DNA from: Nitrosopumilaceae archaeon
GTDB taxonomy: Archaea > Thermoproteota > Nitrososphaeria > Nitrososphaerales > Nitrosopumilaceae
Assembly: GCA_024644385.1 (NCBI GenBank)
Contig: JAHELB010000007.1
Location: forward strand, 1-54,249
DNA length: 54,249 nucleotides
Direction of reading: 5' to 3'
The notes under the pieces were generated by a model, which was given only the letters and a program-made list of their open reading frames with translations, did no database searches and had not been told where the DNA came from. Both the position numbers and the translations under genes were made by a program. Within the stretch, counting starts at the first letter, position 1; every line of letters starts with the position of its first letter. Below, one piece after another: positions 33,514 to 41,901 of the stretch.

Positions 33514-33909
33514 CTACATAGTTTTTTCCTGCTCATGGAAAAAATATTGATTAATAGGAATTGGTGTCGAGATAGATATTAAATCACAATCATTATTTTT
33601 AGTTGAAATTAAAAAAGTTAATTTTCTCATGCTTTCGGGAACGCCAATCATAACCTGATTTGGAAAAAGAAGTTCAGGAATATTTTTTGTTATAAAATGG
33701 GTAGACTTTCCCTCATTTATTGAAGTTATAACATATGCCACATACAACCATAAGGTTTCATCCAGATTTAATCTCAAATTATTTCCAAGCCGTTTTTTTA
33801 TTACTTTTGTAGATTCAAAAAAGAGTAATTCATCAGATTTATCATAATGGAATATTTTGGAAATTGGTTTTATATCAGGATCTCCATGAACCAATAATTC
33901 AATTTTCAT
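33514..33909 (-). CDS. Hypothetical protein between ureohydrolase and nickel permease
   Basis: A 131-residue soluble protein with no motif I recognise. Two hydrophobic core strands (IELLVHGD, TLWLYVAYVITSI, KLTFLIST) suggest a compact alpha/beta fold. Its start overlaps the ureohydrolase stop by one base and its end lies 5 bases before the permease, so the three are co-translated. By analogy with nickel-enzyme clusters it could be a metallochaperone or assembly factor, but it lacks a His cluster. Confidence 0.65.
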   Translation of the reverse strand: MKIELLVHGDPDIKPISKIFHYDKSDELLFFESTKVIKKRLGNNLRLNLDETLWLYVAYVITSINEGKSTHFITKNIPELLFPNQVMIGVPESMRKLTFLISTKNNDCDLISISTPIPINQYFFHEQEKTM

Positions 33910-35024
33910 TAATCTCTCTTTGGTATTTTAGAAGCTGGATTGCCAAAATTGTATGTGTGTCCAGTTCCACGATAATCATTTGGCCTGACTGGATCTCCTC
34001 CCTCCAAACCTCTTTTTGTTAAGGATAAACCTGCTAACAACTCGATTACCAATCTCTGTCCCAATCCTGAAGTAATACCTCCATTGTAAGAACTCTGATC
34101 ACTTACATCATATGCTGGAGCAATCTCTACTAAATCCATTGCAAATCTGTCGGGATCAAAGGATTTTGATAAAAGGCGTATCATTCTAATCCCTTCTCTA
34201 GATGTTAGACCATTTGGTTCCGGTTCACCAGTACCGGGAGCATAAGCAGGATCAAAGGAATCAATATCCCAGCTTAGATAAACTGCATCAGTTCCATCAT
34301 TTGCTCTATCGGCGATTTCCTTTGCAATCAAATCGATTCCTAATTCTTCTACATCAAGCATGGTAAACCACTGAAAATCTTGATCTGACATCCATTTGTA
34401 CAAATCAGGTCCGGGCCAATAACCTCGTGGACCAACTAGTGAATAGTTTTTTCCTTTCAAACAGCCCATTTCCATAATTCGCCTAATATGGGCTCCATGG
34501 TCATATTTGTAGCCAGTTAGTCCTTGTGGGGCACAATCTGCATGAGTATCAAAATGAATCATCCCAATGTTTTTGTATTTTTTAGCAAAAGCTCTCACAT
34601 TTGCATATGTAATAGAATGGTCTCCTCCAAGCATTACTGGAATGCCATCTGCTTCTAGAACCTCCTTAACCTTTATGGTCATTCTCTTGTGAGATTCAAT
34701 AACATCGCCTGGCGAAACATGAACATCACCATAATCAACTGTCCGGAAAGTACCAAAAGGATCTGCACCGGTTTCAATGTTAAATCTTTCATATGGTGGT
34801 GATGGAATTGTTGAAGCAGCTCTAATTGCTCTTGGTCCATATCTTGCCCCAGGTCTAATAGTAGTTCCAAAGTCAAATGGTTCCCCAATAATTGCAACAT
34901 CAGGTTTAGCTTCAAGTAATTCTTTGTGGGATTTTATCCAAGGAAGGTGTAAGAATGTATTAATTCCTACAAAAGGAGCAACATCAGCTCCTCTAAAGTC
35001 ATCCCCATAAAATTCCATTCCCAT
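33909..35024 (-). CDS. Arginase/agmatinase-family ureohydrolase
   Basis: A binuclear metal hydrolase of 371 residues, about 60 longer than typical agmatinase (extra N-terminal 40 and C-terminal 20). All metal ligands are visible: H136 in GGDHSIT, D159/H161/D163 in HFDTHADC, and D253/D255 in WDIDSFDPAYAPGTGEP. The Thr in DTH replaces the usual Ala or Ser. It releases urea from a guanidino compound: agmatine is the default guess, guanidine, arginine or guanidinobutyrate are alternatives. It heads an operon with a nickel permease and lies near a urease, so urea produced here could feed ammonia oxidation. Confidence 0.88.
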   Translation of the reverse strand: MGMEFYGDDFRGADVAPFVGINTFLHLPWIKSHKELLEAKPDVAIIGEPFDFGTTIRPGARYGPRAIRAASTIPSPPYERFNIETGADPFGTFRTVDYGDVHVSPGDVIESHKRMTIKVKEVLEADGIPVMLGGDHSITYANVRAFAKKYKNIGMIHFDTHADCAPQGLTGYKYDHGAHIRRIMEMGCLKGKNYSLVGPRGYWPGPDLYKWMSDQDFQWFTMLDVEELGIDLIAKEIADRANDGTDAVYLSWDIDSFDPAYAPGTGEPEPNGLTSREGIRMIRLLSKSFDPDRFAMDLVEIAPAYDVSDQSSYNGGITSGLGQRLVIELLAGLSLTKRGLEGGDPVRPNDYRGTGHTYNFGNPASKIPKRD

Positions 35025-35112
35025 TTAAATCATTTTTTGTAAGCAAAATAAATAATTAAAGATTTCAAGTAAAGTACGTAAATTTTTTTTTATAAATGGT
35101 AACTAAAACAAA

Positions 35113-36417
35113 ATGAAAAACCAAAGTTTATGTAATATACGATTTAACTATAAAAATAATATTTGGATTAAAATACATATGATTTTAAAAAATTCTAAAA
35201 ATGCTTGGTATTATTTGAATCAGGGTTTAACGGCAGTCTATTACAATGAATTTAAAAAAGCAGTTTCAAAATTTAATAAAGCGAGTTCCTTGGAACCTGA
35301 AAATATAGTTATACAACTTCATAAAGGAACAACCTTGCATAAAATGGAAGATTATAAAAAAGCAATAATTTGTTTTGATCATGTCCTATCCGTAGATCCC
35401 AAAAACATAGATGCGTTGTATAACAAAGGACTTGCTCTACAAAAAATAGGGAATTTTGATGAGGCCATCATATTGTTCAAAGAATCTCTAAAGATTGATT
35501 CAAATTTTTTAGATTCCTTGATATCAATGGGATTATGTTTGAGTAATCTAGGTCGTAATAAGGAGGCGCTAAAAATAACTGATAAAGTCTTGATAAAAAA
35601 TCAAAAACACACAACTGCCCTTTATAATAAAAGTCTAATTTTAGGACGATTAGGGCTAAATTCTGAGGCGGTTTCCTTTTTAAAAAAGGCCATAGAGGAA
35701 GATTCTCGACAATCGAATATCCTTTATGAAAAAGGCCAAAAACTTGCAAAGCAGAAAAAACATGAGGAGGCTATAAAATTCTATACTAAGGCACTTGAAA
35801 TAGATCGTAAAAACACCAAAGCCCTTGTAGCAAAGGGTTGGACTCTTGATTTTGCTGGATTTGGAAACAAAGATATTTTTGCTTTTTACGACAGGGCTAT
35901 TGAAATTGATCCTAAATGTACTGAGGCGTTATTAAATAAAGGTCTAGTTTTGGACAGAACTGGCCAATATAAAAAGGCCATTGAGTGTTTTGATAGAATT
36001 ATTGAATATGACCCAAAAAATGTTAGAGCACTTTACAGTAAAGGTGTATCACTTTCATCTCTAAAAAAGTTTGGTGAGGCTAGATTTTATTGTGAATGTG
36101 CCATTGAGCTTGATCCAAAAAACGTATTTGCCCTTTGTAGTATGGTCTGGTTTTTAGAGCATTCAAAAAAATATAACGAAGCTCTAGTTTATTGTGAAAA
36201 AGCTTTGAAGATAAATCCAAATTATGTCTATGCAATAAGCTATAAAGGAAAATTACTTTTATCGTTAAAAAGATATGAGGAATCCATCGTTTGGTATAGC
36301 AAAGCATTGAAACTAGATCCCGAAAATCAAACAGCAATTTATCACAAAAATAAGGCAGAAGATGAACTAGAGAAATTAAAAAAAGAGTCACTCTTGAAAA
36401 AACTCTCCAAGTTATAA
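35113..36417 (+). CDS. Tetratricopeptide-repeat protein
   Basis: About eleven TPR units of 34 residues fill the protein from residue 30 to 425; typical units read KAIICFDHVLSVDPKNIDALYN and EAIKFYTKALEIDRKN. TPR solenoids bind partner proteins. No enzymatic domain or signal peptide is seen; the first 22 residues before Met23 (35179) may not be translated. Confidence 0.85.
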   Translation: MKNQSLCNIRFNYKNNIWIKIHMILKNSKNAWYYLNQGLTAVYYNEFKKAVSKFNKASSLEPENIVIQLHKGTTLHKMEDYKKAIICFDHVLSVDPKNIDALYNKGLALQKIGNFDEAIILFKESLKIDSNFLDSLISMGLCLSNLGRNKEALKITDKVLIKNQKHTTALYNKSLILGRLGLNSEAVSFLKKAIEEDSRQSNILYEKGQKLAKQKKHEEAIKFYTKALEIDRKNTKALVAKGWTLDFAGFGNKDIFAFYDRAIEIDPKCTEALLNKGLVLDRTGQYKKAIECFDRIIEYDPKNVRALYSKGVSLSSLKKFGEARFYCECAIELDPKNVFALCSMVWFLEHSKKYNEALVYCEKALKINPNYVYAISYKGKLLLSLKRYEESIVWYSKALKLDPENQTAIYHKNKAEDELEKLKKESLLKKLSKL

Positions 36418-36485
36418 TAAATTCTATTAAAAAACCTAAAATTAAATTATAATATTTTTATATTTGTCCTGTCTAAAATATAGAT

Positions 36486-36737
36486 ATGCAAAGTGTTAGC
36501 ACTCCGGAAGATATCAAAAGAGAATCAAGTAGGGTAATCAATGCCCTCTATGGAAATGTTACCGACTTCAGGGTAAATGAAACATTCGAAATTCCCGAAA
36601 AGGGACCAAGAGAAGCATGGGATGTTCAAGTTAATTTCATGTTAAATTCTTTGAAATACACTGTGGACCTAGAAATTCAAGAAAAAGATGGACAAGTCAC
36701 CAATGCACGGCTAATTGACACTATGACCCCACTCTAA
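36486..36737 (+). CDS. Small hypothetical protein
   Basis: An 83-residue protein with an N-terminal helix (TPEDIKRESSRVINALYG) and a beta-hairpin C-terminal half (AWDVQVNFMLNSLKYTVDLE). The pattern suggests a small alpha/beta domain. ATG start, single gene. Not recognised. Confidence 0.65.
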   Translation: MQSVSTPEDIKRESSRVINALYGNVTDFRVNETFEIPEKGPREAWDVQVNFMLNSLKYTVDLEIQEKDGQVTNARLIDTMTPL

Positions 36738-36764
36738 ATTTTTTAGAATGGATATTAACGAGTT

Positions 36765-37277
36765 TTAAATTGTGAGAATTTCCCTGGCAGCTTTAATCTT
36801 TCCAAATAAACCATTTACGTAGCCATCGACAAATCGTTCAAAGCTTATATTTTCTTGAAAATTATTCTTTTGTTTTTGGTACTCCTTTTGAAGACTTTTG
36901 AAATCTTCCTCCCGTAAGTGAATCGCATGTTTATTTGCATCATATTTTGATTCAAGTAAATTTATTATAAAATAGCTTACAAATTTTGTAAAGCACTTTG
37001 CCCTGTATTTTTCTTCATATTCCTCCCTAAGTATTTCTTGGTTTTCCTCTAACCATTCCTGAACATCAGATCGTATTGTAATAGTATTGTAATGACCCGT
37101 CAAATCTAACTTTATTTCATGGGGTTCGACCGAGTAATATCCTCTCTTTACTTCATTCATCATAATTATCAGAGTACTTGGAAGAAACATACCTGGATAG
37201 TTTTTATCAGTAACCTCTTGTAATCGAGCAGTCACTGCAGGTTTCATTCCTACAGTAGCATATCCTTTTCCAGGCAT
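36765..37277 (-). CDS. Ribbon-helix-helix-type DNA-binding protein with two RHH-like segments
   Basis: A 170-residue protein. Residues 5-46 look like a ribbon-helix-helix fold (GYATVGMKPAVTARLQEVTD), and residues 66-112 repeat the pattern (NTITIRSDVQEWLEENQEIL with a second helix KCFTKFVSYFIINLL). A single chain could thus form the dimeric DNA-binding unit. The C-terminal 55 residues are helical and charged. Target unknown; it stands alone between two gaps. Confidence 0.7.
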   Translation of the reverse strand: MPGKGYATVGMKPAVTARLQEVTDKNYPGMFLPSTLIIMMNEVKRGYYSVEPHEIKLDLTGHYNTITIRSDVQEWLEENQEILREEYEEKYRAKCFTKFVSYFIINLLESKYDANKHAIHLREEDFKSLQKEYQKQKNNFQENISFERFVDGYVNGLFGKIKAAREILTI

Positions 37278-37329
37278 ATCGAATAAATATTTTTGATGTT
37301 TATATCATTTTTCGGATTTTTTTATAAGG

Positions 37330-37494
37330 TTATTTTTTTTTGATTTCTTTTATTAAGCGAATGGCTACCCAAACCGATCCCATCGCAATGATCCCAACAC
37401 CAAGACCTGAGTAAAATGGATTTGAATCACCGGATTGACTTAAACCTAGTCCTAAAATTATAAAAATCACTGCAAAAGCATATTGTTTGTCCAC
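37330..37494 (-). CDS. Small two-helix membrane protein (54 residues)
   Basis: A frame from GTG at 37494 to TAA. It has two hydrophobic helices (YAFAVIFIILGLGLSQ and GLGVGIIAMGSVWVAIRL) and ends in a basic tail (KEIKKK), a positive-inside layout. The frame stays open upstream for 18 codons but with no better start. No SD is seen. Not recognised; it is plausible on hydrophobic pattern alone. Confidence 0.55.
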   Translation of the reverse strand: MDKQYAFAVIFIILGLGLSQSGDSNPFYSGLGVGIIAMGSVWVAIRLIKEIKKK

Positions 37495-37746
37495 AGGGTT
37501 TCTAAGTGGATTGAATAAAAAAGATTTTGAATAAAATTTAATTTAGAAATTTAGGTGAATTTATACAAATTATTGTACTTAGTTTTTCGGATATTGGTAT
37601 AAAATCTAATCGGGGTAAAACAATAAACGTTCTTAAAAAAATTTAGGGTATCCAAATAAGAAAATCATAAGTTGCTATAATTTAACCAAATAAATTGAAG
37701 TATTATGGTTTTTCATCGTAAATTTTATAAAATTTTTATAAATAAT

Positions 37747-37786
37747 GTATTATACGTATTTTTTTTAAAGAAAAATCGTATAATAC
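37747..37786. promoter_or_regulatory. Long inverted repeat upstream of the symporter gene
   Basis: GTATTATACG (37747-37756) and CGTATAATAC (37777-37786) are perfect inverted repeats of 10 bases; inside them ATTTTT and AAAAAT continue the pairing, leaving a loop of about 7 bases. It is centred about 65 bases before the ATG at 37832. It could be a two-site operator or an RNA hairpin controlling the transporter. Confidence 0.5.
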
Positions 37787-37831
37787 CTTATTTTATGAAA
37801 ATTTATATAATTTTTCGAAATTAAAGATACA

Positions 37832-39421
37832 ATGGTGGAAATGTCTGGTTTTGGCATTGCAGTTGCCGCCTTTATTATAATTACACTTGTAGTTGGTGTG
37901 TTTGCAGGGAAATTAGTCAAGAATAGCGGCAAACGATTGATAGTTGCTGGAAAAAGTTTGCCCTTAGCAATGGTTGGTACGATGCTAGCAGCACAAGCAG
38001 TTGATGGAAATTCTTCGCTAGGTAATGTAGCTTTGGTATTTGAATTTGGATTTTGGGCTGGAGCGGTTATTCCATTAGGTCTCGGATTATGTTTGCTAGT
38101 AACCGCAGCATTCTATGCTAAACCATTAAACAAAATGTCAATGATTACTTTACCTGATTTTTATTTTAGAAGATTTGGAAACGGGGCAGAAGGGATTTCT
38201 GGTGTTCTTATGATAATTAGTTTTCTAGTTCTAGTTGCGGGAAACTTGGCTGCAAGCGGATTTATTTTGGAAGTCGTTTTTGGTATCGATTATTTCTGGG
38301 GAATAACAATTTCTGCTCTAGTGGTTGTTGCATATACAATTGCAGGTGGCTTGTTTGCCTCAGCTTATACAAATTTGTTTCAGGTCTATCTTGCGATAGG
38401 GTCATTCTGGGCAGGATTCCTTTTCTTTGCCGGCGGTTTTTCAGATGTTCCATGGGATGTCATTTACAATAACGCTCCTCCAGAATTTATGGATCTTTCC
38501 GGATTATATGATATTGCAAATGGAGCACTAATCAATTGGGGAGCTATTTTAGCACTAGGTTTGGGGGATATTGTTGCTTTAGACTTCATGGAGAGAGTAT
38601 TTGCTGCTCGTAGTCCAAAAACTGCAAGGAGAGGTGCATTGATGGGAGGTGCTCTTACTTTATTCACGGTAGTTCCAACAAGCATGTTGGGAATTGTAGC
38701 ATTTTACTATTTGCCAGGGGATACATTACCTGATTTGGCACTACCTTTGTTATCGACTGAATTTATGCCCTTTGCAATTGGTGCATCAATACTGATGGGA
38801 GTAATTGGAGCATCAATGTCTACTGCCAGTGGAGGACTATTAGCAATATCTAGTGTAGTTTCTAGGAATATGGTCCAGAGAATCATTAGAAGGCGTTGGA
38901 TGGGAAAACCCAACTGGAGTGATAAAAAATTACTAGGAGTTACACGATTGGCAATAATTCCAATGATGGTGGCAGGAACAACCTTAGGTTATTTCGTACC
39001 GGCACCAGGAATATATCTTATTCTTGCCTTTGACATAGTCTTTGCAGGAGCATTTGCACCATTGACCTTCGGGTTATTCTGGAAAAAAGCTAACATGCCA
39101 GCAGCAATTGCATCTCTTCTTGTCGGCTCAGGGTTGCGATTATACTTCTTCTTTACAATGCCAGAGGAATGGGCAGGTTTGGATACAATGATACCTCCAG
39201 TGGTTTCGTTTGTCTTGTTTATTGTAGTAGCACTTGCAACCCAGAACAAATATCCAGGTAAAGCCAGACATGATGTAAGAGATTATGTTCCACCGGAGGA
39301 GGATGTAATTACAGGAGAAGATCTAAAACACTTCAATGAGGGCAGTGATGCTATGCCAGGTGGACAGAACTCGAACACATCGGGTCCTGATGAAGACATT
39401 GAAAGTAAAAACACAGTGTAA
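37832..39421 (+). CDS. Sodium:solute symporter family transporter, possible urea carrier
   Basis: About 13 transmembrane helices, 529 residues, LeuT-like SSS fold with the family segment GGLFASAYTNLFQVYLAIGSF and SMSTASGGLLAISSVVSRN. The C-terminal 50 residues are acidic and cytosolic. SSS proteins (DUR3 type) carry urea in several urease-containing ammonia oxidizers, and this one lies 4 kb from the urease operons on the same side, which makes urea a reasonable substrate; other solutes cannot be excluded. A long inverted repeat sits in its promoter. Confidence 0.82.
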   Translation: MVEMSGFGIAVAAFIIITLVVGVFAGKLVKNSGKRLIVAGKSLPLAMVGTMLAAQAVDGNSSLGNVALVFEFGFWAGAVIPLGLGLCLLVTAAFYAKPLNKMSMITLPDFYFRRFGNGAEGISGVLMIISFLVLVAGNLAASGFILEVVFGIDYFWGITISALVVVAYTIAGGLFASAYTNLFQVYLAIGSFWAGFLFFAGGFSDVPWDVIYNNAPPEFMDLSGLYDIANGALINWGAILALGLGDIVALDFMERVFAARSPKTARRGALMGGALTLFTVVPTSMLGIVAFYYLPGDTLPDLALPLLSTEFMPFAIGASILMGVIGASMSTASGGLLAISSVVSRNMVQRIIRRRWMGKPNWSDKKLLGVTRLAIIPMMVAGTTLGYFVPAPGIYLILAFDIVFAGAFAPLTFGLFWKKANMPAAIASLLVGSGLRLYFFFTMPEEWAGLDTMIPPVVSFVLFIVVALATQNKYPGKARHDVRDYVPPEEDVITGEDLKHFNEGSDAMPGGQNSNTSGPDEDIESKNTV

Positions 39422-39519
39422 GTTGTATCCGATCACTCGCTGCAAAAATTTTTGATTGTTTTAAAAAAACTACAATATAGGTAAATATGTTTTAATATCC
39501 TAAAAGAAGTTAAAAATGA

Positions 39520-41211
39520 ATGAAATATCCTGATTTGCTTGATCAAGATATTTCACGAGTTGGATTACAAGAATCACAAAAATATAATTTACTTTCATGT
39601 AGACTTGTAACGGAAATAGTAAAAACCTCCTTAGGTCCAAGAGGTATGGAAAAAATGTATATCGACATTCTTGGGGAAGATTCAATAACAAAACATGGCG
39701 GAGCTTTCTTAAGAAAAGTTGATGTGGTTCAACCTGCAGCCAAGTCTGTAATAGAGGCTGTAAACACAGTTGATACTCACGTCGGAGATGGTACAACCTC
39801 AACTGCAATTGTGATGGGAAGCTTACTCCGTCATGCTGAAGAGTTGTTAAAATTGGGAATTCCCGTTGCGGTAATTACAAGAGGTTATGAGAAAAGTCTA
39901 GATTTTGCTTTAGAGGCATTAGATGAAATAAAAATAAAATCTAATAGAAGTGATAAAGAAACAATGAAGCAATTGCTAATAACTTGCTTAGAAGGAAAGG
40001 CAATTTTCGATTTACAAGAAGAGAATATAAAAATTATTGACCTTATCATTGAGGCTGTATTTGATATAGCCAACTTTAATCGTGGTCAGATAAATGTTGA
40101 TGACATAAAAATTGAAGAAAAAATAGGAAATCTCACAGATATACAATTGGTTAAAGGCACCGTTATTGACAAGACGATAGATAGTTCGGCAATGCCCAGA
40201 ACAATCAATGATGCCAAAATTTTGCTGATAAATGAATCCTTAGAACCAATGAGGACCAAAACAGAGGCAGGGATAGAAATAGAATCACCAGAACAAATGA
40301 GTCAATTTTTTGACCAAGAAAATAAAGACTTGCTTGCACTTGTAAAAAGTATTTCAGAATCAGGAGCTAATGTGGTAATTTCCAGAAAAGGAGTAAATGA
40401 ATTTGTTCAGGAGGCTCTAGCAAAAAAGGGAATAATTTCGATGCGCAGAGTCAAGTATAATGATTTATGGTGGTTGGAAAAGGCGACTGGTGCAAAAACC
40501 TGTAAGGATGTTGAGAAAATATCTAGTGATGAATTAGGTTTTGCAAAAAAGGTTTATGAGAAAACTACTGGAGGTGAAAAAATGGTTTTTGTGGAAGGCG
40601 GGGATAATCCAAAATCTGTAACTTTGTTATTGAGAGCCAACTCAAAACGATATCTAGATGAATTTCACAGAAATGTTCTAAACGCATTTTATGTTTTAAG
40701 AAACTTTATTGAAAACCCATTCATTATACATGGGGCTGGGTCAGTAGAATGGATAATAGCTCAAAAAATAAGACAAAAAGCTGTTAGCGTCGAAGGAAAG
40801 GAACAAATTGCAATAGAAAGGTTTGCAGATGCCTTAGAGCAGATACCGTTAACTTTGGCACAAAATATAGGAATGGATGTTTTAGACACATTAACACAAT
40901 TACGAAAAAAATTTTCAGAGTCAAATGGCAAAATGAAATGGTATGGTATAGATTCTAACAGGAGAAAAATATTAGATATTGCCTCATTGGGAATTATTGA
41001 AACGGTGGTGGTAAAGCAGCAGGTTCTCAAAACTGCGGTGGAGGCAAGTAATATGATACTTAACGTAGATGATGTTTTCATGAAGGATTTAATTGACAAT
41101 ACGCATTGTCATATTGATGGAACAGTCCATGCCCATCATGACGGTGGAAAATCTCATAATCATTTTGAACAAGAAGGACTTGAGCAAAGACAAATGCATC
41201 ATTATTACTAA
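39520..41211 (+). CDS. Degenerate group II chaperonin (thermosome-like) with His-rich tail
   Basis: A full-length thermosome homologue (563 residues): LGPRGMEKM (38-46), GDGTTS (89-94), and VVVKQQVLKTAVEASNMILN (497-515) are conserved. The ATP site is altered. The usual NDGAT reads KHGGA (58-62), and the catalytic Asp of the HDAL-type motif is Asn388. The C-terminal GGM tail is replaced by a His-rich one (529-561, nine His, including THCHIDGTVHAHHDG). It may be an ATPase-poor folding or metal-holding factor. It sits between the symporter and the urease locus, so a nickel-related role is possible. Confidence 0.9.
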   Translation: MKYPDLLDQDISRVGLQESQKYNLLSCRLVTEIVKTSLGPRGMEKMYIDILGEDSITKHGGAFLRKVDVVQPAAKSVIEAVNTVDTHVGDGTTSTAIVMGSLLRHAEELLKLGIPVAVITRGYEKSLDFALEALDEIKIKSNRSDKETMKQLLITCLEGKAIFDLQEENIKIIDLIIEAVFDIANFNRGQINVDDIKIEEKIGNLTDIQLVKGTVIDKTIDSSAMPRTINDAKILLINESLEPMRTKTEAGIEIESPEQMSQFFDQENKDLLALVKSISESGANVVISRKGVNEFVQEALAKKGIISMRRVKYNDLWWLEKATGAKTCKDVEKISSDELGFAKKVYEKTTGGEKMVFVEGGDNPKSVTLLLRANSKRYLDEFHRNVLNAFYVLRNFIENPFIIHGAGSVEWIIAQKIRQKAVSVEGKEQIAIERFADALEQIPLTLAQNIGMDVLDTLTQLRKKFSESNGKMKWYGIDSNRRKILDIASLGIIETVVVKQQVLKTAVEASNMILNVDDVFMKDLIDNTHCHIDGTVHAHHDGGKSHNHFEQEGLEQRQMHHYY

Positions 41212-41266
41212 ACTTTAAAAAATTCTATAGATTTGTTTTTAAATTAATCTCTCGATTATTTCTATT

Positions 41267-41500
41267 TTAAGGATTAATTGGATTTGTAATTACATATTCC
41301 GAATTAGGGTTTTCTTCACTGTCAATAGGATTTGCATCATCAAATTCAATAGATTTTTCAGTTTTATCAGAAGAATCGAAACCAAAATAGAAAATCAAAT
41401 TTATAACAATAAACATTACAGCAATTAAAATTAATCTGTGCTTCATAGAAAGTTTTTTTCCCTGATCCGGTTTGTGAGACGTAACGTAATTTCTAATCAC
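41267..41500 (-). CDS. Small single-helix membrane protein with acidic exterior tail
   Basis: A 77-residue protein: basic N-terminus (KPDQGKKLSMKHR), one transmembrane helix at about 21-40 (LILIAVMFIVINLIFYFGF), and an acidic, Asn/Pro-rich C-terminus. Type II topology is expected. Not recognised. Confidence 0.6.
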   Translation of the reverse strand: MIRNYVTSHKPDQGKKLSMKHRLILIAVMFIVINLIFYFGFDSSDKTEKSIEFDDANPIDSEENPNSEYVITNPINP

Positions 41501-41560
41501 TTGGTTTTATTTATACCTAAAACAAGGTATTCTCCAAAGATTTAAAGTTCGTTTTGATTC

Positions 41561-41809
41561 ATGAAAATAAATTTGAATGAAAAAAAAATAGAAGAGTATA
41601 AAGAAATTTTTGATTTTATTGAAAAAACCCGTCCTGATTGGGAGAGATTAATAATAGATGATAACTTTAAAATTAAAACCAATCAAGAAAAAGTACAATT
41701 TTCAACCATAGACCAAATTTTGAAAAAATTTAACCTTAGAATTACTGAAATTTCATTTTCAGATTATTATGGTATTACTTTTGGAATTGAAAAACTGGAA
41801 AATGTTTAG
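41561..41809 (+). CDS. Small hypothetical protein
   Basis: An 82-residue charged protein with an N-terminal helix (EKKIEEYKEIFDFIEKTRPD) and a short beta-rich C-terminus (LRITEISFSDYYGITFGIEK). ATG start and no neighbours in the same operon. Not recognised. Confidence 0.6.
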   Translation: MKINLNEKKIEEYKEIFDFIEKTRPDWERLIIDDNFKIKTNQEKVQFSTIDQILKKFNLRITEISFSDYYGITFGIEKLENV

Positions 41810-41901
41810 AAATTTGTCTTTAAAGATGGTAAAAATTTAGAATTATATACTTTGGAAATTAATCTAGGCAGAAATTTATAATCGAAATCAAAGAAAAATT
41901 C

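Larger units (their letters stand above)
37278..37831. other. Intergenic gap of about 550 bases
   Basis: The left part holds a small membrane ORF on the minus strand (37330-37494). The right part (about 37500-37831) is strongly AT-rich, with several TTTATA-like stretches and a long inverted repeat listed separately, forming the promoter of the symporter gene. Confidence 0.55.

Noticed and set aside
33909-35024. Naming the ureohydrolase speB outright
   Set aside because: The extended length, DTH variant and nickel permease neighbour leave agmatine versus guanidine or other substrates undecided.
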